A DNA stretch of 64,000 nt, from NCBI RefSeq assembly GCF_000013865.1, contig NC_007948.1, positions 1,302,001 to 1,366,000 on the forward strand, written 5' to 3'. This document shows, one piece after another, positions 35,854-46,582 of the stretch (position 1 is its first letter; each line of letters begins with the position of its first letter). The translations under genes and the position numbers were made by a program. A model generated the notes under the pieces. That model was given only the letters and a program-made list of their open reading frames with translations, had not been told where the DNA came from and searched no databases. The stretch comes from Polaromonas sp. JS666. GTDB lineage: Bacteria; Pseudomonadota; Gammaproteobacteria; Burkholderiales; Burkholderiaceae_C.

Positions 35854-37638
35854 TTACAGCTTGACACGCAGGCGCTTGAGGGTTTCCTGCAAGGTCTCGT
35901 TGTCGGGGTTCAACAGCAAGCCTTCCTTCCAGATCGCCGTCGCCCGTTCGCGCTGGCCCAGACTCCACAAGACCTCCCCGTAGTGCGCGGCAATTTCCGC
36001 GTCGGGTTTGGCCTTGTAGGCGGCCTCAAAAATGCGGAGTGCTTCCGTCTTGTTGCCCATGCGGTATTCAACCCAGCCCAGGCTGTCCTTGATAAAGGGG
36101 TCGGTCGGCGCGAAGCCGAGCGCTTTCTGGATCAGGTCACGGGCTTCCGGCAGGCGAACACCGCGGTCTGCCAGCGAATAACCGAGCGCGTTGTACGCGT
36201 GGTGATAGTCGGGCTTGAGCTGGATGACCTGGCGCAGCAGGCGCTCCATCTCGCCGAGCGATGCGAGTTTTTCGGCCATCATGGCCTGGTCGTACAGCAG
36301 TTCCGGTTCATCGGGCGTCTTGCTCAGGGCCTCGGCCAGCACATCATGGGCAAGCCGGTATTGCTTCAGATCGCGAAGCAGTCCGACTTCGGCGTTGAGC
36401 TTCAGCCGCGCATCACCAGGGCTGCGTTCGGGCAGCTGGCGGATGAGCTTCCGGCCTTCTTCGAGCTTGCCCTGGCTCGCCAGGATGGAGGCGCGGCGGG
36501 TTTGCGCCGCCGTCAGTTCGGACGCATCCTCGATTTTGTTCAGCCAGTTTTCCGCTGCTGCATAGTCCTTGCGCTTTTCAGCCACTTGCGACAGCGAGAG
36601 GTAGGCTTGGGCCAGTCCGCGGTTACGGTCGGTATCCGCAGCCTGCTGCTCCGCCAGCGTGACATAGCGTTGCAGCGAGGCCTGCGCCTGCGCGAGCTGG
36701 TTGTCCTGCAGTTGCAAAGAGCCCAGCACCAGCCAGCTTTCCGGGTAGTCGGGTTTTTCACGGGTCACCGCCTGCAACTGCGTGGCCGCTTCTGCATAGC
36801 GCTGTGCATCCAGCAGGGCCCGTGCGTAAGCCATGCGGAATTCGGGCTGGGCCTTGGCGTTGCCTTCAAGGTATTTCCTGACCAGGCCTTCTGCTTCGGG
36901 CAGTTTGGGGTCCATCAGCTCCAGCGCCAGCATGGCCGGGCCTTCCGCGTGAGCGTCGGCGGCCTGGCCGCGTTTGGCCGCGTCGAGTGCGCCATTGCTG
37001 TCGTCTGCGGCCAGCCGCATGCGTCCTACGGTGGCCCAGGCGGCGCCGGCGGTGGCGGGATTGTTCAGGTAGGTGTCCAGGCCCTCCTGCACAACGGTGC
37101 TGGACAATTTTTTGTCACTGACACGGGCGTAGGCGCGCGGCACTGCGGCCAGGACCGCATTGCGCTCGGCCTCCGGTGCCAGGGCGATCTCGGTTTTCAG
37201 CAGGTCTGCCGTTTCGGGAATGCGGTTCAGTGCGATCAGGATTTGCAGCACATAGCGGTTGGCCTCGCGCGAGGCAGGCTGGGCCTGCTTCCAGGCCTGT
37301 GCCGCCTGCAGCGCGGCGTCGCCGGAGCGCGACTGCAGGGCAATATCGGTGGCTCGCTGGTAAAGCTGGGCCTCGCCCGTTTTGCGGGCTGCGTCCAGCA
37401 TCAGCGCGAAACCCGCGGCGGGCTCTCCATCCTGCGTGGTGATTTCACCCACAAGCAGCTGGTAAAACAGTGCGCTATCGAGCGGCGAGGCGGGCGGCGC
37501 TGCGTCCTGCGCGGCTTTGGCTTCGGCGAGCCCGGAAGGTGCAGCGGGTGCGGCGGGGGCGGGCGCTTGGGTCTGCGCCAGCACCATGGGGGCGGCGAGG
37601 CAGAGGCAGCCGAGGGCACGGCTAAGTCTTTTCTTCAT
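35854..37638 (-). CDS. Periplasmic TPR-repeat protein
   Basis: A 594-residue protein with a signal peptide (KKRLSRALGCLCLAAPMVLAQTQ), a Pro/Ala linker and tetratricopeptide repeats through most of the rest. Clear TPR-like units include YPESWLVLGSLQLQDNQLAQ, YHHAYNALGYSLADRG and KDSLGWVEYRMGNKTEAL. TPR arrays mediate protein-protein contacts; the partner is unknown. Position before lolB suggests an envelope role. The start is ATG 37638; the frame stays open much further upstream across mutM on the other strand, without support. Confidence 0.9.
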   Translation of the reverse strand: MKKRLSRALGCLCLAAPMVLAQTQAPAPAAPAAPSGLAEAKAAQDAAPPASPLDSALFYQLLVGEITTQDGEPAAGFALMLDAARKTGEAQLYQRATDIALQSRSGDAALQAAQAWKQAQPASREANRYVLQILIALNRIPETADLLKTEIALAPEAERNAVLAAVPRAYARVSDKKLSSTVVQEGLDTYLNNPATAGAAWATVGRMRLAADDSNGALDAAKRGQAADAHAEGPAMLALELMDPKLPEAEGLVRKYLEGNAKAQPEFRMAYARALLDAQRYAEAATQLQAVTREKPDYPESWLVLGSLQLQDNQLAQAQASLQRYVTLAEQQAADTDRNRGLAQAYLSLSQVAEKRKDYAAAENWLNKIEDASELTAAQTRRASILASQGKLEEGRKLIRQLPERSPGDARLKLNAEVGLLRDLKQYRLAHDVLAEALSKTPDEPELLYDQAMMAEKLASLGEMERLLRQVIQLKPDYHHAYNALGYSLADRGVRLPEARDLIQKALGFAPTDPFIKDSLGWVEYRMGNKTEALRIFEAAYKAKPDAEIAAHYGEVLWSLGQRERATAIWKEGLLLNPDNETLQETLKRLRVKL

Positions 37639-37734
37639 CAACCCATGATAATTGAAGCTCCGCGGATGCGTTTTCCCTCTTGTCCTCAGGGTCTGTGTCG
37701 CGGGTTGATGTTTTTTGCCGTCTGACTGTGAGCC

Positions 37735-38550
37735 ATGCCCGAACTGCCCGAAGTTGAAGTCACCCGCCTGAGTTTTGCAGGCCGCATTGCAGGTGCCCGC
37801 ATCGAAGCGGTGTCCATGGGCAAACCGCTGCGCTGGCCGCTGGGCTGCAGCCCGCAGCAACTCGTGGGCCTGCGGGTGCTGGCCGTGCGGCGCCGCGGCA
37901 AGTACCTGCTGGTCGACCTGAGCGATGGCCTGTTGCTGATTCACCTGGGCATGTCGGGCAGCGTCAGCTTTGGCTCGAGTCTGTCTTCGCCCGGCAAGCA
38001 TGATCACTTTGACATGGTGACCAGCCTTGGAACCTTGCGCCTGAACGACCCGCGCCGTTTCGGCGCGGTAGTGTATGCCGGAGACGAGCACGACGCTGTG
38101 GCCCACAAGCTCCTGGGCCGGCTGGGCGTCGAGCCGCTCAGCGACGCTTTTGACGCGGCGCTGTTCCACCAGGCGCTCAAGCCCAGGCAGACCCCCATCA
38201 AGCAGGTCTTGCTGGGCGGTGAAGCAGTGGTTGGCGTGGGCAATATATACGCCTCGGAGGCGCTGTTTCTGGCCGGTATCCGGCCTACCACCAAGGCGTC
38301 CCGCATCAGCAAACCGCGCGCAGCGTTGCTCCACCGCGCCATTCGGCAGGTATTGACACAGGCCGTTACAAAAGGGGGGAGCACCCTCAGGGACTTTTCC
38401 AATGCCCAGGGCGAGGCCGGTCATTTTCAGCTCGACGCCATGGTGTACGACCGTGCGGGCATGCCCTGCAAGGTGTGCGGATCGCCCATCAAAAGCATCC
38501 GGCAGGGCCAGCGATCGACTTTTTATTGCGTCAGTTGCCAGAAACCGTGA
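37735..38550 (+). CDS. mutM: Formamidopyrimidine-DNA glycosylase MutM
   Basis: A 271-residue base-excision glycosylase/AP lyase that removes 8-oxoguanine. The catalytic N-terminus is MPELPEVEV (Pro1 nucleophile, Glu2). The helix-two-turn-helix contains [17 protein letters not shown]. The zinc finger is [11 protein letters not shown]...YCVSCQK. It diverges from the TPR-lolB-ispE operon, and mutY, which acts in the same 8-oxoG pathway, lies two genes downstream. Confidence 0.98.
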
Positions 38551-38626
38551 GCGTTCCAGAGCGGGCGCCCATGGTTGTTTCAGGTGGGCGATGCTATATT
38601 GACCATTCACACCCACACAGTTGACT

Positions 38627-40606
38627 ATGTCTTTTAACGAAAAATTTGACCAGCACGGCGCATGGCGACGCGGATTTGCCCTGCGGCTGAAGTTGCTTGC
38701 CGAGTGGATGAAAGACCACGACCTGCTCGACGCGGCAGTGGAAGAGCGGCTGCACAGGCTGGAGTCGCAGGTGCGCTCCGACAAGGTCATGGTGGCTTTT
38801 GTGGCGGAATTTTCGCGTGGCAAATCCGAGCTGATCAATGCCATCTTCTTTGCCGGCTATGGCCGCCGCATCATGCCGGCGAGCGCTGGCCGCACTACCA
38901 TGTGCCCGACCGAGCTGGGCTACGACGCCGATGTGCCACCCTGCCTGCGCCTGTTGCCGATCGAGACGCGCCTGAAGTCCCAGGCGCTGATGGAATGGCG
39001 CATGGTGCCCGAAAAGTGGACGCGCGTTGACCTGGACGTGAACGACCCGGCCCAGCTGGCGCAGGCCCTCGAGAAGGTCGCCGAGGTTCGGCATGTCACC
39101 CAGGAAGAGGCCCGCTTGCTCGGATTCTGGAACGACAGCACGCCGGAAGACAACCCCCTGGTGGGCGCCGATGGCTTGATCGAAGTGCCGAAGTGGCGTC
39201 ATGCGCTGATCAACATCGCGCATCCGCTGCTCAAGCAGGGTCTGGTTATCCTCGATACGCCGGGCCTGAATGCGATAGGCGCCGAGCCTGAGCTGACCGT
39301 CAGCCTGATCCCTCAGGCGCATGCGGTGGTGTTCATCCTCGCCGCTGATACCGGTGTGACCAAATCCGACCTGTCCATCTGGCGCGAACACCTGATCACC
39401 GAGGGTGACGCCAGCGACGCGCGCCTGGTGGTGCTGAACAAGATCGACACCATGTGGGATGCCTTGAGCACACCCGAGCAGGTGCAGGCGCAAATTGACC
39501 GGCAAAGGGTGACATCGGCCGAAATCCTGGGGCTGCCCGAGTCGCAGGTCATTCCGGTTTCTGCGCAAAAAGGATTGCTTGCCAAGGTGACGGGCGACAA
39601 GGCGCTTTTGCAGGCCAGCCGCTTGCCGGTGCTTGAGCTCGCATTGGCCCAGGGCGTGATGGGCCAGCGCCAGAAGATCCTGCGCACGGCAGTGGCCGGC
39701 GGTATTGGCGAGCTGAGAATCGAGGCGGGGCGCGCCATGCACATTCGCCGGCGTGACCTGGCCGAGCAGATGATCGAGCTGCGCGGCCTGAGAGGCAAGA
39801 ACATCTCCGTGATCAAGCACATGCGCACGCGCATCGAGCAGGAGCAGGGCGAATTTGACACCAGCGGCGCCAAAATACATGCCGTGCGGTCCGTGCACCT
39901 CAAATTGCTTCGGGAAATGTTTACCCTGCTCAGCACGCCAACGCTGAAGGCCGAGTTGGCCGAACTGACGGCGACGCTCAAGAAGTCGGGTATCAAACTC
40001 GGCGTGAGGAAGGCTTACGGCCAGACCTTTTCCCGGCTGCGCGAGGGCCTGCAGAAGTGCCAAATTCTCAGTGGCGAAATCCAGTCCATGCTGACCGCCT
40101 CTTTTCGGCAGTTGAATGCTGAATTCAGCTTCTCGCTGCAGGCGCCCAAGGAGCCTGAGCTGGTCCGGTACGTCAACGACCTGGAACTGATACAGCGCAG
40201 CCACCTGCAATACCTGGGGGTGAGCAATATCCTGAAACTGTCGCAGGCCGAGTTTTCCGAGCGGCTGGTTCGGGCGCTGGCCACGCGCCTGCGGGTGGTG
40301 TACGAGTCCGCCTTGGGCGAAGTGGAACTCTGGAACAAGTCAGCAGCATCACAGCTGGACGCGCAGCTGCGCGAGCGGCGCCGCAATTTCGGGCGCAGGC
40401 TCGAAGCGATCGAGCGTATCCAGCAGGCAGCATCCGGCCTGGACGAGCGCATTGCCGAGATTGAGGACCAGGAGAATGTCCTCAATGAGCTCGACACCAA
40501 GCTCAAAGAGCTGACCGAGCATCTGATGGGCGGGCCTGCAACCCATCCCAAGGCAGAAGAGCCGGCGGTCGCCATGGAACAGGCGGCGATGAGCCAGGCA
40601 GCCTGA
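38627..40606 (+). CDS. Dynamin-family GTPase
   Basis: A 659-residue large GTPase. The G1 region reads FVAEFSRGKSELINAIFF, then SAGRTTMCPTEL (G2), LDTPGLNAIG (G3) and VVLNKIDTMWD (G4). The C-terminal ~350 residues are helical with heptad-rich stretches, e.g. LDERIAEIEDQENVLNELDTK, predicting coiled coils and membrane or self-assembly surfaces as in bacterial dynamin-like proteins. Its function is unknown. It sits between mutM and mutY on the same strand, as in several Comamonadaceae (recollection). ATG 38627 is chosen over TTG 38621. Confidence 0.85.
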   Translation: MSFNEKFDQHGAWRRGFALRLKLLAEWMKDHDLLDAAVEERLHRLESQVRSDKVMVAFVAEFSRGKSELINAIFFAGYGRRIMPASAGRTTMCPTELGYDADVPPCLRLLPIETRLKSQALMEWRMVPEKWTRVDLDVNDPAQLAQALEKVAEVRHVTQEEARLLGFWNDSTPEDNPLVGADGLIEVPKWRHALINIAHPLLKQGLVILDTPGLNAIGAEPELTVSLIPQAHAVVFILAADTGVTKSDLSIWREHLITEGDASDARLVVLNKIDTMWDALSTPEQVQAQIDRQRVTSAEILGLPESQVIPVSAQKGLLAKVTGDKALLQASRLPVLELALAQGVMGQRQKILRTAVAGGIGELRIEAGRAMHIRRRDLAEQMIELRGLRGKNISVIKHMRTRIEQEQGEFDTSGAKIHAVRSVHLKLLREMFTLLSTPTLKAELAELTATLKKSGIKLGVRKAYGQTFSRLREGLQKCQILSGEIQSMLTASFRQLNAEFSFSLQAPKEPELVRYVNDLELIQRSHLQYLGVSNILKLSQAEFSERLVRALATRLRVVYESALGEVELWNKSAASQLDAQLRERRRNFGRRLEAIERIQQAASGLDERIAEIEDQENVLNELDTKLKELTEHLMGGPATHPKAEEPAVAMEQAAMSQAA

Positions 40607-40626
40607 CCCGTGGTCCCTCACCGCTG

Positions 40627-41778
40627 ATGAAGGCCGCAGGCGTTACGCGCAAAGGCCGGCCGACGAATCCGCCTGCTCGTGAGCCACGCGGGAATCCGGA
40701 CGTTGTGCCATCGACCCTGGTAGGGTTTTCCGGTGAAATCGTGCGCTGGCAGGCCACGCATGGGCGCAATAGCCTGCCCTGGCAAAACACGCGCGACCCC
40801 TACCGCGTGTGGCTGTCGGAGATCATGCTCCAGCAGACCCAGGTCGCGACCGTGCTCGACTACTACGCCCGGTTTTTGCAGCATTTCCCCGCAGTCAGCG
40901 ACCTGGCCGCTGCCTCGCAGGATGAGGTGCTGGCCTTGTGGAGCGGCCTGGGCTACTACAGCCGGGCGCGCAACCTGCACCGGTGCGCACAGGACGTCAT
41001 GCTGCTGCATGCGGGGCAGTTTCCGCGTACCGCCGAACAGCTTCAGACCTTGCCAGGTATAGGCCGTTCGACCGCAGCTGCCATTGCGTCATTCTGTTTT
41101 GGAGAGCGCGTCGCGATTCTGGATGGCAACGTCAAACGGGTGCTCACGCGGGTGCTCGGTTTTTCGGCGGATCTTGCGCAAAGCGCCAATGAACGTGCGC
41201 TGTGGGATATGGCGACCAACTTGTTGCCCACACAGGATTTGCCGGACAGCATGCCGCGTTACACGCAAGGGCTGATGGATCTGGGCGCCACGATTTGCGC
41301 TGGCCGGCAGCCGCAGTGCCTGCTGTGCCCGGTGCAGAATCTGTGCGGCGGCCGTGCGAGCGGTGAGCCCGAAAAATACCCCGTCAAGACGCGAACGCTC
41401 AAGCGCAGTTCGCGGGCGCTGAGCCTGCTATGGGCGCAGAGGCCGGACGGCTCGGTCTGGCTTGAAAAGCGCCCTGCGTCGGGCATCTGGGGCGGGCTGT
41501 ATTGCCTGCCGGTTTTTGACAGCGAGGACGCGCTGAAGGATTTTTTGCCACCCAGCGTGCACGGCCGGCTGGAGCCTCTGCCGCATTTTGTTCATGTGCT
41601 GACGCACAGGGATTTGCATCTGGCCCCGTGGATCGCGGGCTTCCGGGCGGGCCAGGCCATGCCGAAAGCGATGGATGCGGGGGCGCGTGCCGGTGCGTGG
41701 TTTGGCCCGGCGCAATGGCCGGGTTTGGGCTTGCCTGCGCCCATCCGCAAACTGCTGCTGCAGGATGCACCGGCGTGA
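40627..41778 (+). CDS. mutY: A/G-specific adenine glycosylase MutY
   Basis: A 383-residue glycosylase that removes adenine opposite 8-oxoguanine. Landmarks are the catalytic-Glu region WLSEIMLQQTQVATV, the HhH LPGIGRSTAAAIASF, the catalytic Asp in VAILDGNVKRVLTRV and the cluster cysteines CAGRQPQCLLCPVQNLC. The C-terminal NUDIX-like domain recognises 8-oxoG. The N-terminal ~30 residues are a nonconserved extension, so the real start may be later. Confidence 0.97.
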   Translation: MKAAGVTRKGRPTNPPAREPRGNPDVVPSTLVGFSGEIVRWQATHGRNSLPWQNTRDPYRVWLSEIMLQQTQVATVLDYYARFLQHFPAVSDLAAASQDEVLALWSGLGYYSRARNLHRCAQDVMLLHAGQFPRTAEQLQTLPGIGRSTAAAIASFCFGERVAILDGNVKRVLTRVLGFSADLAQSANERALWDMATNLLPTQDLPDSMPRYTQGLMDLGATICAGRQPQCLLCPVQNLCGGRASGEPEKYPVKTRTLKRSSRALSLLWAQRPDGSVWLEKRPASGIWGGLYCLPVFDSEDALKDFLPPSVHGRLEPLPHFVHVLTHRDLHLAPWIAGFRAGQAMPKAMDAGARAGAWFGPAQWPGLGLPAPIRKLLLQDAPA

Positions 41779-41816
41779 GCGGGATTTTGGCGATGTACCG
41801 GACCGTTGCTGCCTGA

Positions 41817-42680
41817 TCAGCCGGCATCCAGTTCGCGGTGCCGTTTCAGGGTGGGCCACTGCCTGCCAAACGACTCGGCCAGCTTTTCCACCAGGTAAAC
41901 GGAGCGGTGCTGGCCGCCGGTGCAGCCAATGGCCACCGTGACGTAGCTGCGGTGATCGCGCACCAGGGCCTGCAACCAGTGATCAAGGAACTTCTCGATA
42001 TCCCTGAACATGTCATTCACCTCTGCATGCGCCTTCAGGTAATCGGCGACGGCGAGGTCGCACCCTGTGAGGTGGCGAAGGTCTGGTTCGTAATGCGGGT
42101 TGGGGAGCATCCGCACGTCAAAGACATAGTCGGCATCCAGCGGCACGCCGCGCTTGAAGGCAAATGACTCAAACACCAGCGTCAGTTGGGGGGCCGGGGC
42201 CGCGATCAGTGACTTCACGTAGGCCTGCAACTGCGAGGCGCGGATCATGCTGGTGTCCAGCACGTGGGATTGCTCGCGCATGTCGCCCAGCAGCTCGCGC
42301 TCCAGCTCAATGGCATCGACCAGCGCCCTGTGCTGGTCGGCCGTATCGCCGCGCGACAGCGGGTGAAGCCGGCGGGTCTCGGAAAAGCGCCGGACCAGCG
42401 TTTCGGTGTTGGCGTCCAGAAACAGGGATTGCACAGTCACGCCCTGCGCCTGCAACTGCCGCAGCTGCTGCGGAACAAGCGGTAATGACGTGGCACTTCG
42501 CACATCCATCGCAATGGCCACTTTTCGGGGGCCGTGCTGATGCTCAAGGGCCACAAAGGGCGTCAGCAGTTCCGGTGGCAGGTTGTCCACGCAGTAATAG
42601 CCGGCGTCTTCCAGCGCGTGCAGGGCCACGGACTTGCCCGAGCCCGACATGCCGGTGATGAGAACCATTTCCAGTGCCAT
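41817..42680 (-). CDS. rapZ: RNase adapter protein RapZ
   Basis: A 287-residue P-loop protein that directs RNase E to the GlmZ small RNA in enterobacteria. The Walker A motif is [29 protein letters not shown]. The C-terminal domain contains [22 protein letters not shown], diagnostic for RapZ. The start at 42680 overlaps the recN stop (TGATG). No PTS-Ntr genes are visible nearby. Confidence 0.95.
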
Positions 42681-44323
42681 CACTGGCCCAGCATTTCCTT
42701 GGCGTGCGCCAGCGTGGTGCCCGACAGCCGTTCACCACCCAGCATGCGGCCAACCTCCGCCACGCGTTGTTCGCCGTTGACATGGTCCACGGTGCTGACG
42801 GTCGCGCCTTTTTCGGTGCGCTTGGCCACCACCAGATGCTGGTCGGCACACGCGGCGACCTGGGGCAGATGGGTCACGGCCATGACCTGCCGGTCCTTGC
42901 CCAGCTGCTTCATCAGGCGGCCCACCGTTTCAGCCACGGCGCCGCCCACGCCCGAATCAACCTCGTCAAAGATCAGGGTTTGCGCCTGGCCCAACTGGCT
43001 GGTGGTGACGGCAATGGCCAGGGCGATGCGCGACAGCTCGCCGCCTGACGCGACCTTGCCGACCGGGCGGGGGGTGCTGCCGCTGTGGCCCGCCACCAGA
43101 AATTCAGCCTGCTCCAGGCCATGCTGGGCGGGCTGCTCCAGCTTGCCGAGTGCGACGTCAAATTTGCCGCCCTGCATGCCCAAGCCCTGCATGGCTTGCG
43201 TGATGGCCCTGGCGAGCAGCGGCGCCGCCTTGCCGCGCGCCTTGGACACCTGGCGCGCTTCGTCCATATAAGCCGAGCGGGCAAGGTGCTCATTTTTTTC
43301 CAGCTGAACCAGATCCGCCGCTTCATCGAGCCGGTGCAGGTCACTTTGCCAGGAGGCCAGCAATTCGGGCAGCTCGGCAGGCGTGCGTTTGTAGCGCCTG
43401 GCCAGGCTGACCCAGAGAGACAGGCGTTCGTCCAGCTCGGCGAGCCGCTGCGGCTCCAGCTCGGCATGCCTTGCATAGCCGTTCAGTGAATGAACGGCAT
43501 CTTCGACCTGCGCCAATGCGCTGTTCAAAACCTCGACAAGACCTTTGAATTCCGGCTCTATATGTTCCTGATTTTGTAGCGACGAAATGGCGCGGCCAAG
43601 CAGCGCTGTGGCGTTGTCGTCGGCCTCCTGCAGTGCGTCGACGGCGGTCTGCACCGCATCGCGCAAGGCCTGGGCATTCGACAGGCGACTGTGCTGGGTG
43701 TTGAGCTCGTCCCATTCGTCCACGCCCGGTGCCAGCTTGTCCAGCTCACCGATCTGCCAGGCCAGGCGTTCGCGTTCACGCTGCAGGCTGTCCTGGGCGG
43801 CGCGCGCGTCCGCCAGTGTTTTCTGGGCCGTGCGCCACGCTTGCCAGCACTGGGAGAGCTTGACTGTTGACAGGTCCGCATAGGAGTCCAGCAGGCCGCG
43901 TACGGCGTCGGGACGCGTCAGGCTTTGCCAAGCGTGCTGGCCGTGTATGTCTACCAGCTGGTCGGCGATTTCCTTGAGCTGGGTGGCGGTCGCCGCGCTG
44001 CCATTGATCCAGGCCCGGCTTTTCCCCTGGGAATCAATGGTTCGGCGCAGCAGCAGACTGCCATCGGCCTGGAAGCCGGCCTGCTCCAGCCAGGGCGCCA
44101 GGCTGGCGGGGCTGTCAAATTCCGCACTGATCTCGCAGCGCGCAGCGCCTTCACGGACCACGCCGGCATCGGCGCGTGAGCCCAGGGCCAGCTGCAGGGC
44201 GTCAATCAATATCGATTTACCGGCCCCGGTTTCACCGGTGAGGACGGTGAATCCGTCCGACAGGTCCAGGTCCAGCGCGTGGACGATCACAAAATCGCGG
44301 AGCGAGATGCTTTTAAGACTCAT
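42680..44323 (-). CDS. recN: DNA repair protein RecN
   Basis: A 547-residue SMC-like ATPase for double-strand-break repair. The N-terminal Walker A is [23 protein letters not shown] long central coiled coil follows, and the C-terminal half has [13 protein letters not shown] and [12 protein letters not shown]. Sequence and length match the family. It lies after nadK and is coupled to rapZ; the nadK-recN adjacency is common. Confidence 0.97.
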
Positions 44324-44361
44324 AAAGTTAAATCCGGGGCCAGGTGATCAGCCGGAGCGCT

Positions 44362-45237
44362 TCAGGCCACGCCTTCATTCCAGTGCAGCTTTTTGCGCAA
44401 GGTATCAAAATAACTCCATCCCTTGGGGTGCAGGAAACGCATCTGGTGCTCTGAGCGCCTGACGGTGATCCGGTCGCCGTGCAGCAAGGTGGCCAGCGAC
44501 TGCATGTCAAAGTTGGCGCTGGCATCCCGGCCCGCCACTATTTCAACGGTAATTTCCCCCGCATCTGACAGCACGATGGGCCTGTTTGACAAGGTATGCG
44601 GAGCGATGGGCACCAGCACCCAGCCGGGAATCGAAGGGTGCAGCAAGGGGCCGCCGGCGGAGAGGGCATAGGCGGTCGAGCCGGTGGGAGAGGCAATGAT
44701 CAGGCCGTCAGCGCGCTGGTTGGCCACAAAGCGGCCATCAACTTCCACACGCAGCTCCACCATGCCAGCCGTTGCGCCGCGATTGACCACGACGTCATTC
44801 ATGGCCGTTGCGCTGAAGACGCAGCGCCCGTCGCGCACCACCTTGGCCTGCATCATCCAGCGCCGATCTTCCTCAAACTCGCCGCGCAGCATGGGTTTGA
44901 GCGTGTCCTGGTAATCCTCAAACGCGATGTCGGTGATGAAGCCGAGCCGGCCCTGGTTGATGCCCACCAGCGGAATGCCGAACTGGGCCAGTAGCCGGCC
45001 GATGCCCAGCATGGTTCCGTCGCCGCCAACCACCAGGGCGAGGTCGCACTGGGCGCCTATGCCGGCCGCATCCAGCGTGGGGAATTGCGTCAGGCCGGTG
45101 TTGCTGGCGGTGTCCTGCTCAATCGCCACATCGCAGCCCTGTGTGCCCAGAAAGTGTGCAATGTCTTCCAGCGCAGAACGGGACCCCTGGGCGTGGTACT
45201 TGCCGATCAGTGCGACATGGCGAAATTGCGATTTCAT
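44362..45237 (-). CDS. nadK: NAD kinase
   Basis: A 291-residue enzyme making NADP from NAD. It shows the family motifs [16 protein letters not shown] (GGDG), [11 protein letters not shown], the NE-like [10 protein letters not shown] and [16 protein letters not shown]. The start is ATG 45237; an upstream TTG is possible. It is divergent from hrcA with a 49-bp gap. Confidence 0.97.
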   Translation of the reverse strand: MKSQFRHVALIGKYHAQGSRSALEDIAHFLGTQGCDVAIEQDTASNTGLTQFPTLDAAGIGAQCDLALVVGGDGTMLGIGRLLAQFGIPLVGINQGRLGFITDIAFEDYQDTLKPMLRGEFEEDRRWMMQAKVVRDGRCVFSATAMNDVVVNRGATAGMVELRVEVDGRFVANQRADGLIIASPTGSTAYALSAGGPLLHPSIPGWVLVPIAPHTLSNRPIVLSDAGEITVEIVAGRDASANFDMQSLATLLHGDRITVRRSEHQMRFLHPKGWSYFDTLRKKLHWNEGVA

Positions 45238-45286
45238 CGGCAAATTACATCACAACATGGTGATAGAAGCTTCGTAGAATGTCAGT

Positions 45287-46303
45287 ATGCTTGATGATCG
45301 TGCCCGGTTGTTGCTCAAGGCGCTGGTGGAGCGCTACATTGCTGATGGTCAGCCGGTCGGGTCGCGCACGCTGTCCAGGGCCTCCGGTCTTGAACTGTCT
45401 CCGGCCACCATACGCAATGTCATGAGCGATCTGGAGGAGCTGGGCCTGATTGTCAGCCCGCATACCTCTGCCGGCCGCATCCCAACCGCCCGCGGCTACC
45501 GCCTCTTCGTCGACACCATGCTGACCACGCAGCGCGACCAGCTTTCGGCTGGGCACATCACGGCGCCCAGGCTGGCACCCGATCAACCACAGAAGGTGAT
45601 CAGCAACGCCGCCCACATGCTGTCCAGCCTGTCGCAGTTCGTCGGCGTGGTCATGGCGCCGCGCCGCACGTCGGTGTTCCGGCATATCGAGTTTTTGCGC
45701 CTGTCGGAAAAACGGTTTCTTGTGATCATCGTCTCACCGGACGGCGACGTGCAAAACCGCGTCATCTTTACCGAGGCAGACTACACGCAGTCCCAGTTGA
45801 TCGAAGCCTCCAACTTCCTCAATTCGCACTATGCGGGCATGGCTATTGAAGAAGTGCGGGAGCGCCTGCAAAATGAGGTGGAAGCGCTCAGGGGCGAAAT
45901 TGCCACGTTGATGCAGGCTGCCGTCCAGGTGAGTTCCGAGGCCATCGAATCGCGCGACGAGGTGGTGGTGTCAGGCGAACGCAATCTGCTGGCCGTCAGC
46001 GATTTTTCCAGCGACATGGGCAACCTGCGCAAGCTCTTTGATCTTTTTGAGCAGAAGGCTCAACTGATGCGCCTGCTCGATGTGTCAAGCCGCGCCGAGG
46101 GCGTGCGCATTTACATTGGCGGCGAAAGCCAGGTCATTCCCTACCAGGAACTCTCGGTGGTGACGGCACCTTACGAGGTGGACGGCCAGGTCGTGGGAAC
46201 GCTGGGCGTCATCGGCCCCATGCGCATGCCGTACGAAAAAATGATCCAGATTGTCGATATCACCTCCAAACTGGTCAGCACGGCCCTGAGCCACAGCAAG
46301 TAG
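45287..46303 (+). CDS. hrcA: Heat-inducible transcription repressor HrcA
   Basis: A 338-residue repressor of groE/dnaK operons. The N-terminal winged helix is [24 protein letters not shown] followed by [18 protein letters not shown] and [16 protein letters not shown]. The C-terminal GAF-like part is intact. No CIRCE element (TTAGCACTC-N9-GAGTGCTAA) is present in the 49 bp before the gene, so it does not seem autoregulated through a local CIRCE. Confidence 0.97.
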   Translation: MLDDRARLLLKALVERYIADGQPVGSRTLSRASGLELSPATIRNVMSDLEELGLIVSPHTSAGRIPTARGYRLFVDTMLTTQRDQLSAGHITAPRLAPDQPQKVISNAAHMLSSLSQFVGVVMAPRRTSVFRHIEFLRLSEKRFLVIIVSPDGDVQNRVIFTEADYTQSQLIEASNFLNSHYAGMAIEEVRERLQNEVEALRGEIATLMQAAVQVSSEAIESRDEVVVSGERNLLAVSDFSSDMGNLRKLFDLFEQKAQLMRLLDVSSRAEGVRIYIGGESQVIPYQELSVVTAPYEVDGQVVGTLGVIGPMRMPYEKMIQIVDITSKLVSTALSHSK

Positions 46304-46328
46304 GCCCTTACAATCTGCCTGTCGATGG

Positions 46329-46405
46329 GGGGCGTTAGCTCAGTTGGTTAGAGCAGAGGACTCATAATCCTTTGGTCGTTGGTTCAAGTCCAACACGCCC
46401 TACCA
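46329..46405 (+). tRNA. tRNA with CAT anticodon (tRNA-Ile2 or elongator Met)
   Basis: A 77-nt tRNA with encoded CCA. The acceptor is GGGGCGT/ACGCCCT, with a G-U first pair. The D-arm is GCTC-AGTTGGTTA-GAGC, the anticodon loop is CTCATAA within GAGGA/TCCTT, and the T-arm is GTTGG-TTCAAGT-CCAAC. A CAT anticodon is read as Met, or as Ile (AUA) after lysidine modification; the ACTCATAATC...TTGGTCG layout resembles E. coli tRNA-Ile2. Its last 50 nt form the attL core of the integrated element. Confidence 0.93.
46356..46405 (+). repeat. attL: tRNA 3'-half core of the element
   Basis: A 50-bp stretch, from the anticodon stem to CCA of the tRNA gene. It is repeated without mismatch in the same orientation at 57383-57432. 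The complete tRNA is kept on this side, as is usual for tRNA-integrating elements. Confidence 0.95.
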
Positions 46406-46430
46406 CCCAGAAGTCTTATAAACAAAGGAA

Positions 46431-46466
46431 AGCCTGCTATTCAATAGATAGCAGGCTTCTTTTTTT
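46431..46466 (+). terminator. Rho-independent terminator just inside attL
   Basis: A perfect 10-bp stem AGCCTGCTAT/ATAGCAGGCT with a 7-base loop, followed by TCTTTTTTT. It lies 26 bp after the tRNA, on the element side of attL. The element thus supplies the terminator now used by the tRNA gene. Confidence 0.9.
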
Positions 46467-46485
46467 CGACTGTCCTGGGTGCACT

Positions 46486-46504
46486 GGTGTCTGTAAGGTG
46501 TCTA
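46486..46504 (+). repeat. Integrase arm-type repeats, left
   Basis: GGTGTCTGTA followed directly by a partial copy (GGTGTCT). The same unit is repeated three times in tandem near attR (57214-57247), in the same orientation. Occurrence near both ends suggests integrase or excisionase arm sites. Confidence 0.5.
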
Positions 46505-46582
46505 TTGATCTATGGTCATGCGTGGACACAGGAAACCAGATACCATAGATTCCCCCTAGGATCACACGCACTGGAGGAAGCC

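Noticed and set aside
35854..38844. Reading the TPR gene as a 996-residue protein
   Set aside because: The extra N-terminal part is antisense to mutM and the dynamin gene; the signal peptide and ATG at 37638 mark the real start.
45238..45286. CIRCE element upstream of hrcA
   Set aside because: The TTAGCACTC-N9-GAGTGCTAA pattern is not in this interval.
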